Notes: generated by a model from the sequence alone, not told the origin. 64,000 nt of DNA from Eunapius fragilis (GCA_963681505.1 OY811982.1:5108836-5172835); one strand, 5' to 3'. Counted from the first letter of the stretch, positions 11,614 to 22,960 are shown. Program-made: numbers and translations.

Positions 11614-12364
11614 GTGTTAGGTTATAAAGGCCATGATGGTTTTGGACAATTATGACACTTTCATTATGACATCCCTCTCCCCTGGTAGTATATACCAACT
11701 CCCCTTTTATTATTCCTGGATGCTCCCCCTAGGTATCATCATTTTTGAAATATAGCCCCCGCTATGCTATATTGCTTCCAATACCAAGTGCAAGGCTTCT
11801 AGTCATTTCTGTTGGACAGTGGTGATCACATCCTGAATGAGTGCATCGTACTTTTTTGTGCTTTCAGTACACTGCATGTTATTCTTTTTGTTCATAAGCA
11901 GCATACCGCGCGCGGGGGGTATTTCAAAACGGTATTTATTACTTGTTTTGGAAGATCATTGGACTTTGAACAAGAGCTAGCTATACATATAAAATGAATT
12001 CTTAGTCTGGGCAAAAACTTTATATATAGTCTGGTGCACTTTCAAAGATGTTCTTAGAAAATTGTAGACCTTGTATTTTCATTTATCACAAGCTCACTGC
12101 AATGATGTCTACGTTTGGCAATTTGCTCATTGGATAACCGCAAGACCAGTATTGCTACACCCCTTTGCAATTATTGGTAAATAGTGTTAATTCAGAGCAT
12201 TCAACCAAATATGACAGACAAAACCCATCGCCAGCACACTGCTGTAAATCAGGAAGGAAGTACATCACAGTATTGAAAATGGATACATCCGGACTATCAT
12301 CAGTGTAGCATAGCCTGACTTCGAACAGAAGATACACAATGCACAAACGAACCTTTGTCAGCGC
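11614..12364. other. no gene recognised downstream of HECT relic
   Basis: Mixed-composition sequence with only short open frames. None of them carries a motif I recognise. No clear repeat was seen until the repeat B copy at 12365. Confidence 0.4.
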
Positions 12365-12475
12365 ACGGATGGTGCTAAAATTAGGGCATCCAATGCTAGT
12401 TTTAAATGCTAATTACTCCTTCTAATATAAATATTTGTTTTAATAGTACGACTACTCAGGTGGTACTATTAAAAC
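12365..12475 (+). repeat. dispersed repeat B copy 2, palindromic end
   Basis: Matches 1951-2102 in the same orientation: GGATGGTGCTAAAATTAGGG, then AATATAAATATTTG and the palindrome at 12437-12475 (GTTTTAATAGTACGAC paired with GTGGTACTATTAAAAC). It is shorter between start phrase and hairpin than copy 1. No coding content. Confidence 0.7.
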
Positions 12476-12983
12476 ATTCTGATTCCACTTGAGCATCTAA
12501 AAGTGGAAAGATGCTGCCAGATCTGCGTATGTCAATCGGTAAATGTAAACCGCCTGATATTGGATCGATAAAGTATGAGCATGCATGGTATATCGCTAAA
12601 ATGGAAGGAATAGTTTAGTTACAGCGGTAGATACTGCGTCTGTCCGTTTTATAGTAATATGCGCTGTTTGAAATGTGTGTATAAGGCTAAAGTTGCTTAC
12701 GCCAAATTGGTCATGTATTGTGGTACATGGTTTATGTGATTATAGCACGAGATCAGTTTACTTGAAGTACATTTATCAAATGGCTTTGCTTTTAACCTTT
12801 ATCAATCCTTTGGTACTCAGGGGAGATAGTCTGGGGACTAGTGTAGTATTTGATACACACCTCAACAGAATTGCAGATTCTAAAATAAACCTGTCGTGAT
12901 CGCGCAAGTTGACGTTTATGCTACCTGATTCTATGCGTTCCAAGAACTAAATACAATACCAAATCCATCAGAAAAGTTTAGGA
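12476..12983. other. no gene recognised
   Basis: A 74-codon open frame at 12675-12899 shows no motif. Nothing else stands out. Confidence 0.35.
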
Positions 12984-13257
12984 AACAAGTAATGAAAACA
13001 TTCTCTACACGAGAAGGTTGGTGGTATGTAGGAATCAAAGGTCATGGAGGTGTAAAAAACAAGGGAACAAGGCTTCTGACTGAAAAGGAAAAATGAAATT
13101 GACCTACAATGTATATTAGCACGCACATTTAAATACGACATCATGCTGCTAATATAGGTCATTTTTCCTTTTCAATCAGAAGCCTTGTTCCGTTGCTTTT
13201 TACATGACCGTCACCTTGATTCCTATATTCTCGTGTAGAGAATGTTTTTATTACTTA
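12984..13257. repeat. long-hairpin element A, copy 1
   Basis: Two arms of roughly 110-125 bp are inverted copies of one another. The left arm begins AACAAGTAATGAAAACATTC and the right arm ends with the complement GAATGTTTTTATTACTTATT. Both carry CTCTACACGAGAA-type sequence and the internal phrase AGGCTTCTGACTGAAAAGG or its complement. The loop is short (about 13100-13140). The transcript of either strand would fold into a long near-perfect hairpin. Related copies lie at 23386 and 56986. Confidence 0.8.
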
Positions 13258-13447
13258 TTCCTTATTGTTTTCCTGATGTCCTCCACATAGGTTTGTTTTC
13301 ACTCCACCAGTTCAAGTGCTTGACGTCAAATAAAAATGAACTTGGATCATTCATGGCTGGATAACATGACGTTGGGCGCCATGCATTAGATTTTTGTGTA
13401 ACCATAGATATTAAAGTAATGGACTATGAATGTCATTTACTCTCCTG

Positions 13448-14750
13448 CCTCCAGGCATTGAATCAAGTACTGTCATAAGGCTGTCTGGTTAAAAGAAAGA
13501 TTACCTGGTTCCTCATTTAAATACAAGAGGTCTGCATGAACCTCTATAAAGACTCCACAACCATTTGGACTTTTTTGTCGGTGGGCATCTATAAATTCCA
13601 GTGTAATTGCTGACTTAGCTGTGTTTATCATACAAGCTATCTGCTGTTGCATGCTGGGAGTGCAGGATGAATATAGACCATCATACACTCTATTTCTGGA
13701 TGTTCAGTTCCCACATTACTGGCCTTGTGGTTCATGAAGTACCTGAATTAATCTATGTCTTTCAATTTCAAAGCTCATAGTAAGACTGCATCCCACATCC
13801 TGAAATCCTGCTCCTTTAAAGACATCCTCAATATGTTTAGATAGGATCATTTAAGCAACTGTAATGATTGGTGCTGAGAGCCATTTGTTAGATGTAATCA
13901 ATTCCTGATCAGACTGACACAAATCAAGCTCCTTTAGCCACCATGTATCAGCTGCTGTTGATGATTGTTCCAATGACAGCAACCTCTTTCACTTTCTCTG
14001 CACTTAAACTAGATTTTTCTGCACATTTGTACATTTTGGTTCTTATGAATGCACACAGTACTTGTGCTCGTTTGTTCATATTTTTATCTGTATAGGGTAA
14101 ACATTTATTTCAGTTCTGCACCTTCATGACAAACTGGTTTTGTGGCAAATTCTGAATTACCTGAGTGGTAGAACTTATGATGGATTGAGTAACTTGATGA
14201 TATAGACATTTACCAGGTGCATCTGTAGTTTGTATTGAGTATGGGGGACTGTTCTGCTCTGCAGGAACATCTAATAAGCATGACATACATGTATATACTT
14301 ATAATAGGGACAATTGGCATACTGCGTGCATTTTTTGCTGATATTTAGTGTGGGGGACTGTTGTGCTCTGCAGAAACATCTATGAAAGAAATGGTACAGC
14401 ATGTGCTTGTGTAATTGAGACAATTGGAATACCAAGTGGTCCTGTTTGTGGTATTGAGTGTGGGGGACTGTTGTACTCTGCATGAAACAAGGAATGGTAC
14501 AGTATATACTTGTGTAATAGGGACAATTGGCATACCTGGTGCAGCTGTTGGGGGTGTTGAGTGTAGAGGGCTGTTATTTTCTGCTGGAACATCTAAGCAG
14601 CAGGAAAATTTATAATGTGTCGTGCTGACACATATTTATACAACATACCTTCTGCATATGTTGGTGGCAGTGACTGAGTAGGACTGTAGTAAATGAGAGT
14701 TTGGTCTACTGAAACATCTTGTGGGTAGTAAATAAAGAATAATGGATTAA
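13448..14750 (-). pseudogene. Ulp1/C48-like cysteine protease relic with tandem mini-exons upstream
   Basis: Read on the minus strand, 13448-13960 gives WWLKELDLCQSDQELITSN, KWLSAPIITVA, an ERHRLIQVLHEPQG stretch, then VYDGLYSSCTPSMQQQIACM and SPNGCGVF. This matches the Ulp1-like protease found in many invertebrate and transposon-linked proteins. The Asp and Cys neighbourhoods are visible, but the segment that should carry the catalytic His is degraded and the frame is interrupted, so activity is unlikely. Upstream (14225-14740) lie five short exon-like blocks, each preceded by AG and mostly followed by GTAT or GTAA. They encode variants of AEHNSPPHSIP. The family removes SUMO or related tags in cells; in mobile elements its role is unclear. 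Confidence 0.5.
14225..14620 (-). repeat. tandem duplicated mini-exon array, about 95-bp unit
   Basis: Four repeats share GGGGGACTGTTGT-like sequence (plus strand), TGGTACAG or ATATACTTG, and a GGGACAATTGGCATAC phrase. On the minus strand each unit contains an acceptor (TGCAG), a block of about 55 bases and a GTATGCC/GTATTCC donor. Repeats therefore coincide with exon plus intron units. Confidence 0.6.
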
Positions 14751-14789
14751 AGGATTAAATGCAAAGATTGTATTTTTGTACTCACATGA

Positions 14790-15530
14790 TCATGATTAGC
14801 AAGGCTCTATTGTGATACTGTTCATCAGATTAGCAACGTGACATACATGTATGCCATGATCATATATACTGTTCCTCAGATTAGCAAGAGGGCACCATTG
14901 TGATACTGTTCCTCTGATTAGCAATGTGACTCACATGAATGCCATGATCATACTGTTTCTCAGATTATTAATATGATACACATGTATGCCATGATCATAC
15001 TGTTTCTCAGATTATCAAGAGGGCACCACTGTGATGCAGTTCCTTGGATTTGCAATGTGACACACATGTATGCCATGATCACACTGTTCCTCAGATTAGC
15101 TACGTGACACATATGTGTATGCCATGATCATACTGCTCCTCAGATTAGCAAGAGGGCACCACTGTGATACTGTTTCTCGGATTAGCAATGTGACACACGT
15201 GTATATGCCATGATCATACTGTTCCTCAGATTAGCAATGTGATACACACATATGTACTGATGCCATGATCATACAGTTCCTCAGATTAGCAATGTGATAC
15301 ACATGTATGCCATGATCATACTGTTCCTCAGGTTAGCAATGTGATACACTTGCATGCATGCCATGATCATACTGTTCTTTAGATTAGCAATACACATGTA
15401 TGCCATGATCATTCTGTTCCTCAGATTAGCAAGAGGGCACCACTGTGATACAGTTCCTCAGATTAGCAATGTGCATGATACACATGTACGCCATGATCAT
15501 ACCGTTCCGTAATGTGACACACATGCATGC
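14790..15530. repeat. satellite with ATGATCAT palindromes
   Basis: About a dozen tandem units of roughly 48-60 bp have the pattern GCCATGATCATACTGTTCCT, CAGATTAGCAATGTGA, CACATGTATGC. Some units carry an inserted AGAGGGCACCACTGTGATAC block. Each unit contains the palindrome ATGATCAT and usually ACATGT. Unit length and order vary. No coding potential is suggested. Confidence 0.9.
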
Positions 15531-15659
15531 CATACTGAGTTGTTGGATTAGGTTTTTAAAAGCTGGAACGGAACGTTCCGCAAATGTTCCCTTTCCGTTT
15601 CGCGTTTTAGTAACACCCAGTGGTCCATGCATACATGGATGTGTATAAATGAGCTTGCG

Positions 15660-15794
15660 CTGAAATTGAGCAACAAACCTTGCCGTCAGTGAGGTCAGTA
15701 GCGTTAGCAGCAATAGCAGCGTGGCACACTTCGTCCACGGCCCGAGTACTATATGAAATCCAATATGGAATACTTCTGTCGAGGATGGAACCAA
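15660..15794 (-). other. possible first exon with a hydrophobic segment
   Basis: On the minus strand an ATG near 15794 opens MVPSSTEVFHIGFHIVLG and a hydrophobic stretch CATLLLLLTLLTSLTA, followed by a plausible donor GTTTGTTGC. It could be a signal-peptide exon of the gene whose relic lies at 13448-14750, but the satellite between makes this speculative. Confidence 0.2.
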
Positions 15795-15799
15795 ATCTT

Positions 15800-17476
15800 C
15801 AAATTAGAAGACCTACTTTTAAAAGCATAGAATAGTTGCTTTATGAATCTGCTATATGTTTTCACAAGGGAGTAAACAACAGGACTTGAAATTTGTTATG
15901 ACCGTGGAATATTGTGATGAGAATCTCAACTCATTGACCTCCCATACATTAGAAAAAAAAAAAGACCCAGCAAATTCAATGGAACCGAGGGCTTAGTCGG
16001 GAAAAATCTAGTGACATACTTAAAAAAATCTTGTCAAATGTGCTGCACTAACATTTTTAAGGGAGCTAAGCTGGGAAAACATCTAGTGCACTTGTCCATA
16101 CTGTGTATGGAACGATTACGGAAGTATATCAAACCCGATGACCGCTCATTTCGCCATATGTATAGAATTTCGGGGGAAATGGCGGCAACATCCTTTACGT
16201 CAGGAAACTGTAAGATGCACTGCAATATCCTACTGATTTTTATCTGAATTCTTTCGTCAGCTCATGCCGTTATATATCTACATCAGGAAACAAGCAGAAC
16301 TCCACTCATGGTCGATGGGCGGATGAATGCGCGAAATCTTACGTGGCCTGCCCATCCCTTTCACGAGGGAAATTATAAGGCAAATGTAACAGGTACTCCT
16401 GTAGGTATCTGTTGTCGAGTAATACATATGTAAGCGGTAGGTTGGGAGGGGGGGGGGGGGGGGGGGGGGGGGTGGGGGGTACACAATATTGGGGAGGGCG
16501 TTTTTACTAATATTATTTCGTATCGCTAGAGGTATGTATCTTCTTATATACTCGAGGACTGTCGGTTCGATAAATTGAGATAAGTTTATAGAGCGTATTT
16601 TATACGAATACTTACTCCTGGTCAGATGCTCAACGAAGGTGCACGTGTATATCATCAAGCAAGTGAACACTTGAGGCAAAATTGAAGTAACAGTGTACTG
16701 ATAGTGCATCATTCAAAGTTTCCTACTTTGGTTTGGGTACTCAGGTTGTGTCCATCCCTCCACCAAGGAATCAAAGCGAGGTTGAAGGTCTTAATCATTA
16801 TGAATGGAAGTGAGCATGTAGGTATTAGGTACACGTAGCTTTGTAATGAAGGTAAGAAGTAGGCAGGGCGTGGAGAAGCTAGCTATAGGAACTAAATCTT
16901 TTATGGTTGGAGAAAGGGGGCGAATTACGAAGCCCACAACGTTATTCAACAGCCAATGAAATTATAAGCGGTACTGAAGTCGGCAGGGCTGTATCAAGTT
17001 AAAGGTGCAATGATTTTCTCCATCTGCGAAGTGCGAAAAGTCTCCACTTGTGAGTCCCCCCTGTAGCTCAGTTGACATATAGAGCATGCAGCCAGTTTGC
17101 ATTGTGCTTATCCACAAGAACTTGACTTCCAGAAGCCCACAGGGTCCTCCCCGCACTATTGCAAACTACGATACCTCCCTGGCGGCAAGGTATTCACGTC
17201 CTCCACGGCTGCACTGCACGTCCTGTCCTCTCTGGGTAGGCAGTAGGCACGTTTTTTTTAAGTATAGGTACGTTTCTTTCGATCCTTCCCGGTTCTATCC
17301 TCCCCGGCGGCAGGATTACAAACTGGGGCCACCAGCATTCAAAATTGATAAGTAGTTTCTTTTGGAACTTATGATAAATTAAGGTCGGTAGGTCATGGTG
17401 CGGACTATAATTAGAACGCATACTTAATAGATACGTAACGTAAATTTCGTTGGAAAATAACGGCTGTCTATCGATG
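15800..17476. other. no gene recognised; long G tract at about 16449-16482
   Basis: Open frames up to 144 codons occur but show no motif. The G tract is about 30 bases with one T near its end. Several TCCCCGGCGG-type GC-rich phrases lie at 17160-17310. Nothing else can be supported. Confidence 0.4.
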
Positions 17477-17484
17477 CATACAGC

Positions 17485-17619
17485 CAGTGGCGAGGTGGCT
17501 GGGGGGGGAGGGGGGGGGGGGGCAAACCCGCGTACGTTCGCATATTTGTCAGTATTTTTTAGTTTACTGGTGATTATGCGGAGAAATACTGGTTTGCCCC
17601 CCCAACCACCTCGCCACTG
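17485..17619. mobile_element. hAT-type MITE with perfect 8-bp target duplication
   Basis: Terminal inverted repeats CAGTGGCGAGGTGGCTGG and CCAACCACCTCGCCACTG bound a 135-bp element. The flanks are exact 8-bp direct repeats CATACAGC at 17477-17484 and 17620-17627, the size made by hAT transposases. Inside the left end is a G-rich run, mirrored by CCCCCCC near the right end. TTTGCCC/GGGCAAA and AATACTGG/AGTATTT continue the inverted pairing, so most of the element is a hairpin. No gene. Confidence 0.9.
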
Positions 17620-17769
17620 CATACAGCTCCTTCATGCAGCAACCCAACGCCAAAAAATATATATAAACTAGTTCGCAAATTAAAGCAGTCCGATTATCTG
17701 AACCTGCGGTATCGGTAGAAGGTTCAATATAGGATTGATTGAGGGTTGATGAATGTCATTAATAAAACT

Positions 17770-18050
17770 TCACTACCGTCTGGAGGGACAACGGAGAAAC
17801 GGATCGCTTATCACTTTATCGCGATGGAATGAGAGCACAACGATCTACAGTTTTACGTTTGTTCCGTGTCATTAAACGGTGTGGATATAGAGAAAAAAAA
17901 CAATTTCTTGTTTCCCGTGCCCAGTCCTAAAATAATTCTCCATCGTCGTCGTCGTCGTCTTCTTCTTAGGAAGGTATAACTCGAGCTAGGAACGGTTATG
18001 GAGGACGGGAATAGTACCAATCGCTTCGAAATTTACCGGTACGTTATCCT
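17770..18050 (+). repeat. dispersed family C, copy 1
   Basis: Shares with 49205-49520 and 56510-56825, in the same orientation, TTTGTTCCGT, a GAGAACAAAA-like purine block, CCTCGTGCCC-like sequence, TCGTCGTCGTC TTCTTCTT, AACTCGAGCTAGGAACGG and ACCAATCGCTT. The order is constant and the similarity fades at both ends. No coding frame is shared. Type unknown (SINE-like, LTR fragment or structured RNA are all possible). Confidence 0.65.
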
Positions 18051-18208
18051 TACATGTCCTACAGACATACATACATCCCAAGTTCTTGTTAAAAATGATG
18101 CATAATAGATTATTTTAAATAAATTTAGGCAGTATAAATACCCTAACCTGCACTAAATTTATTTGGTGATATCACTTTGGCTTGTGTAGTGAAGTTCTTT
18201 TTCTAAAA

Positions 18209-18745
18209 ATGCAAAAGAAGAGATCTAAGCAACGAGCGGAATGCCTCCAAACGCAAGACGTAACCAAAGCTAGGAGAACAAAAGCTAAAGCCCGAGCGGT
18301 CTACAAGGCCAATCCCGAAAAAAAAAAGGCCTCTGTACGCGACAGCTGCAAGGCCGATCCCGAAAAAATGAAGGCCTCTGTACGCGACAGCTACAAGGCC
18401 GATCCTGAAAAGAAGAAGGCCTATGTATACGTAACAGCTACAAGACCGATATTGATTCTAAGCGTTCTGCTAAAAGGTGGCGATATGAAGAACCTCGAAG
18501 TGCTGCTAAAAGGCGGCGATGTGAAGAGGACCTCGAGGAGAACCGTGCTGCTAAAAAGCGGCGATATGAAGAGGACCTCGAGGAAAACCGCGCTGCTAAA
18601 AGTGCGGAATACGAGGGCAATTCAGCTGCCATTAAAGCATCTGAAAGGTGTCGGTATTGGAATGACCCCGCTGTCCGATTGGCTAAATATGCTGCCGAGA
18701 GGACGCGGTACCGCAGGGATCACAGAACTACCACTACCACCCAAA
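18209..18745 (+). pseudogene. lysine-rich 15-residue repeat protein, Helitron-like N-terminal part
   Basis: From the ATG at 18209 the frame reads MQKKRSKQRAECLQ and then three units of KADPEKKKASVRDSY type (45-bp repeats at about 18302-18430). Near 18433 one extra base shifts the frame. The continuation in the next frame is YKTDIDSKRSAKRWRYEE, then DLEENRAAKKRRYEE-type units and IKASERCRYWNDPAVRL, with AKYAAERTRYRR after it. This repeat architecture is one I associate with sponge proteins that often precede Helitron-type or PIF1-like helicase regions. That link is from memory and no helicase is visible here. The reading frame ends before the hAT element at 18780. The repeats are basic and may bind nucleic acid, which is inference. 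Confidence 0.55.
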
Positions 18746-18779
18746 GATATTAACATTATTAAAAAGCAGTGCATGCAAC

Positions 18780-19959
18780 CAGTGTTGCCGCGGTTGACCG
18801 ATTGGAGGAAGTCACGGACGGCCAGTTGACCGGAATAGACTCTGGCGGTCACGGTCGACGGCTAGAGATAGCCGTCACCAATCCATACGGTCACGATCAC
18901 GGGCAGGCCGTTTGAAACTTATCCGGCACGGTCACGGTCAGTTTTGGACCGTCAAAAACCGCCAGTTCATACTTAGCGGTCACGGCAGATGGTCTTAGTC
19001 GGTCAAAGTCAAACTTGCATGCGTGTATTACTGTATTGGCACCGTATACAACTCCGCATGCATGCACTGCATGCTCGTTGCAATTTGCACATCGGTATGT
19101 GTATAGATATCGATGCGGCTTTATACTACCTCCTTGAGATGCAATAGGTTCAACGGATAAATATATATATATGGGAATTAAGGAGGCGAGGATGGAAACT
19201 AGGCACTGAAGTTAACGTTCTTGTTTCAGCGTAAAAGCAAAATCCTTTCTGTCTGCATCAATTCTCCACCCTTTCTGTCAAGGATTAACTTCAATGTGAA
19301 AAAAAAAAAACTAGTTCAGAAGGTGCACTTGATACTGGAACAGCCAAATACTTTAGTGCCATCTTTGCTATCGCCAACTGGTGGATTCTGCCGTTAGGCA
19401 TGCATTCCTTCAGATCTCTGGAGTAAAAAGTGGAGGAACAATATTTACAAATACGAAGCAGCCTTAGTCTGAGAATACATTGTGTGGTCCCCAGGCACAC
19501 ATACAACTTGCGTTCATCTTCCTCATATTTGAAGTAGAACCATCAACTCTGGATATCATGTAATTCTTTTTCTCTTGTTCACAGAGAGTCCATTCGTTGA
19601 ACTGGGCCGCCCGAGCCAACTTGAAGTGTTTCCACAGCTTTGTATTAAGAAACTTTTAAGAAACTTTTGCGGACCGGATGGATGGTAAGCACTTTTCACA
19701 CAACTATCTGGTGGTTTATCCAATTTTAGCTTTTTAGAATCCGGTACAGCTATCTCTTACGTCATGGGTTGCAGGAGCTAATTGACCGTCAGTGACCGGA
19801 TTATATTTTTTACGGTCAGCCGTAAAATTCTGACGGTCACCATACTCTGACGGCTCAGACGGCCAGGCACATTGACGGCCCGCGGCCGATGGCGGTCAGC
19901 ACAAAATTTGGCAAATTTTGGCGGCTGCCGGACGGTCAAGGCTGGCCGCGGCAACACTG
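18780..19959 (-). mobile_element. hAT element with decayed transposase, 8-bp target duplication
   Basis: The ends are CAGTGTTGCCGCGG at 18780 and CCGCGGCAACACTG ending at 19959. Exact 8-bp duplications CATGCAAC lie at 18772-18779 and 19960-19967. Subterminal regions at both ends are dense in GACGGTCA/TGACCG motifs (about 18790-19010 and 19785-19945), as in transposase-binding arrays. On the minus strand near 19300-19510 a remnant reads IHQLAIAKMALKYLAVPVSS followed by APSE. This is the conserved hAT C-terminal dimerisation motif (LA.KYLAVPATSAPSER). No full transposase frame remains, so the copy is a 1,180-bp internally reduced relic. Confidence 0.9.
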
Positions 19960-19967
19960 CATGCAAC

Positions 19968-20925
19968 ATCTGTACAGCATAGTCGGGCGGCCCTACTACC
20001 GCGTTTGGTCAGGCTTGTCACCCTACTACCTGACCAAATTTATAGCAGTAGTAGACTACTAGGGCCCGCCCACAGCACGGATCCACAAAACCATTCACTT
20101 CACATGGCATGGTGACTCAATTGTGTGTACAGCACACTATTGTTCCGAGTGGTCAAAAAGGGTATAATTGGAACAATACTAAACATGCCGGAAAAATGGC
20201 GTCATTAAACTCGTTATCTTAGTGCATTGTTTGGAGCCACTTTTTGCACAACCAAAATGAAATGCAGCAACATAGAGAGTCTAAGCATGTAGAAAGGACC
20301 TTTCTGTACACATACATACCTAATTCAGATGCAGAAAGTTTTTTATACTCTGCAGGGCGGTGTTTCTATTGTACGCATGTGCAATTGGTGCGGGAGACTA
20401 CTATTAGTCTGATTCAAAGTGTTCCCATCTGGAAGTTTTTCGAGACATGCCACACCATCCGACTGACATTGTTCTATATATCAAGATACATTTCAAAGTG
20501 GCTCTGTTATAATCTTGCTAGTTTTTCAAGCACAAAAAGTACGAGTATTCGACTTTTTTTGCATGGTAGACTGGAATACGACACAACGCTGTCTTGAGAG
20601 AAATGCTTTCCTTAATATTGTGGATGCACTTTATTGCATTCAAAGTACTATGTGATTGTTCAAAGCTCACAGTTGACTGTAATTTATACCCTACCAGCCG
20701 CATCGACCTGACTTAATGACACACCTCCCTACACATGCAACATGCATGTTAATGCAATGGCATAAAAATACATACGTTTGTCCATTAATTCCTAACCACG
20801 CACACGCACACACATGCACACACACACTAACACACAGATCACAGCTATATGCATGCACAGGAATACAGAAAAATATTTATAATATTTGTTGTGTAAATCA
20901 TCCTTAAGAAGTTTTTTAAGAGACG
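19968..20925. other. no gene recognised
   Basis: The first 90 bases after the hAT element contain a GGTCAGG...CCTGACC inverted pair (about 20008-20036). The rest holds only open frames without motifs and a CA-rich stretch near 20800-20835. Confidence 0.35.
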
Positions 20926-20929
20926 CTGA

Positions 20930-22060
20930 GAGCTGGTTGTGCATGCAGCTAGCTGCATGGTTGTGTGCATCTGGTTGAGGAGCCAGAGCTAGTGCTGACC
21001 AGAGCTGGTTGTGGTGCCGGGGCTGACCAGAGCCAGAGCTGGTTGTGGGACCTAGGCCCAGAGCTAGCTGTGGAGCCAGTGCTGGTTGTGGAGCGAGAGC
21101 TGGTTGTGGTGCCATAGCTGGTTGTGGGGCTAGAGCTGGTTGTGGGTCCAGGGTATGGAGCCAGAGCTGGTTGTGGAGCCAGAGCTAGTTGTGGAGCCAG
21201 GTCTGGTTGTGGGTCTGGCATGGAGCCAGAGCTGGTTGTGGGGCCAGGGCTGGTTGTGGAGCCAAAGCTGGTTGTGGAGCCAGAGCTGGTTGTGGAGCCA
21301 GAGCTAGTTGTGGAGCCAGAGCTGGTTGTGGGTCCGGCATGGAGCCAGAGCTGGTTGTGGGGCCAGGGCTGGTTGTGGAGCCAGAGCTGGTTGTGGAGCC
21401 AGAGCTGGTTGTGGAGCCAGAGCTGGTTGTGGAGCCAGAGCTGATTGTGGAGCCAGAGCCGGTTATGGAGCCAGGCCTAGTTGTGGAACCAGGGCTGACT
21501 GTGGGGCCAGGGCTGGTTGTGGTTCCAGAGCTGGTTGTGGGGCCAGAGCTGGTTGTGGGTCCGGCATGGAGCCAGTGCTGGTTGTGGGGCCAGGGCTGGT
21601 TTTGGGGCCAAGTCTGATTGTGGAGCCAGAGCTGGTTGTGGAGCTAGAGTTGGTTGTGGAGCCAGGGCTGGTTGTGGAACCAGGGCTGACTGGAGCCAGG
21701 TCTGGTTGTGGAACCAGGGCTGGTTGTGGAGCCAGGGCTGGTTGTGGAGCCAGAGCTGGTTGTGCAGCCAGAGTTGGTTGTGGGGTTGTGCATTCACGTG
21801 GTCAGGGTAGCACAGTTGTACATGGGCCCAGGGTTTGTGTGGGACCAGAGCTGGTTGTGAGGTATTGTTGTGGACCAGAGCTGATTGTGGGTCATGTGTG
21901 CATGGGGTCAGGGCTGCATGGTTGTGCATAGGCCCAGGATTGGTTCTGAGGGTAGGGCTGATTGTGGATCGGGACAGGTCTGGTTGTGCATGGTGTGAGG
22001 GCTGGTTGTGCATGGGGTCAGGGTTGGGTTGTGGGGGTAGAGCTGGTTGTACATGGGGTC
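20930..22060. repeat. 18-bp minisatellite, GGAGCCAGAGCTGGTTGT
   Basis: About 55-60 tandem units over 1.1 kb, with variants GGGGCCAGGGCTGGTT and GGTCCGGCATGGAGCC marking a higher-order pattern. The middle (21130-21780) is most regular and the edges are degenerate. Because 18 is a multiple of three, long open frames appear in several frames on both strands (PELVVE, CGARAG, LAPQPA types). No start context, splice site or homology favours any of them. Confidence 0.95.
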
Positions 22061-22787
22061 AGGGCCTATATGTGAGACCATGCAAGCATGCATGGACATT
22101 AGAACCTTTCATTTTCTAAAATGCCAGTGTTTGTTGTATAAAACAGTCCGTGCACAACTATTACGTAGTACTATACTGATTAACCATTTTGACCTAGTTG
22201 CTAGGTCTCGTGCACAAACTGTTAACTTAAAAACGTATAACAGAGCCACTTAGAAAACAAAAAAATTATCAAGTTCATTCCATGTACAATACAACGCTAT
22301 GCGCCGTTGGAGCCAGAAAACTTCCTCCGTTTGTACACAAGCCAATGAGTAATGACATACCGCTAAAAGTGTATAGGTTTTAAGTCGCACAGTGTTCGAT
22401 TGGCTTAAGCTACGATCATGGTACTTGTGGTTTCGAATAGAGTACAAGTTTCATAACCAAAAAAACAGCGTCAAATATGCTACCAAGTGTTGTGTTAAAA
22501 AAGAGTAGCGCACATTCCAACGTGGTTCGATTGCAATATTTCGTTGCTAAGCACACACAGCCATTTCAATATTTCTGGACTTAGGTCTTTTTGACCCACG
22601 TTTCAATGTATGGAAACAGTAGTGAGTAGTGCCTATTGTTTTAATCTGATAAGGCTTCCTTACTTATCGATCTACACTGAGCCATGTAGTTCACTTCCCT
22701 AGTTCCCACACTATCCATCTATACAACTTAACTGCATTAAGGCTACCTCCATGTTTAGATGGGAGCATTTTTACTGGATCAAATGTG
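22061..22787. other. no gene recognised
   Basis: AT-rich mixed sequence with small open frames only. It leads into the putative promoter region at 22788-22905. Confidence 0.35.
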
Positions 22788-22960
22788 ACCAATAGAATTT
22801 TAGCATGACTGACAAACATACAACCCTTCCCTCCTTGTCATTAATATGATGGAATTGGACCAATAGAATTTTAGCCCATGTGTTAAGGCTTTGCAGATAT
22901 AAAAGCCACTCACCAACTGAATAGTGCACTTTGCAAAAAGAGGTAAAAATTTAATAATAC
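22788..22960 (+). promoter_or_regulatory. candidate RNA polymerase II promoter with CCAAT boxes and TATA box
   Basis: Two copies of GACCAATAGAATTTTAGC occur about 70 bases apart (near 22787 and 22857), giving CCAAT boxes. TATAAAAG lies at 22898-22905. Two AAAGRAGGTAAAAATTTAA-like donor sequences follow (near 22940 and 23006). The arrangement fits a start of transcription near 22930 feeding the small reading frame at 23048. It is a sequence-pattern prediction only. Confidence 0.4.

Noticed and set aside
14790-15530. Regularly spaced repeats resembling a CRISPR array
   Set aside because: Spacers are themselves repeated, unit length varies, no cas genes, and the context is a eukaryotic genome. 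It is a satellite.
21124-21931. Repetitive proteins of PELVVE, CGARAG and HNQLWL type
   Set aside because: Several frames on both strands stay open owing to the 18-bp unit; no frame is favoured.
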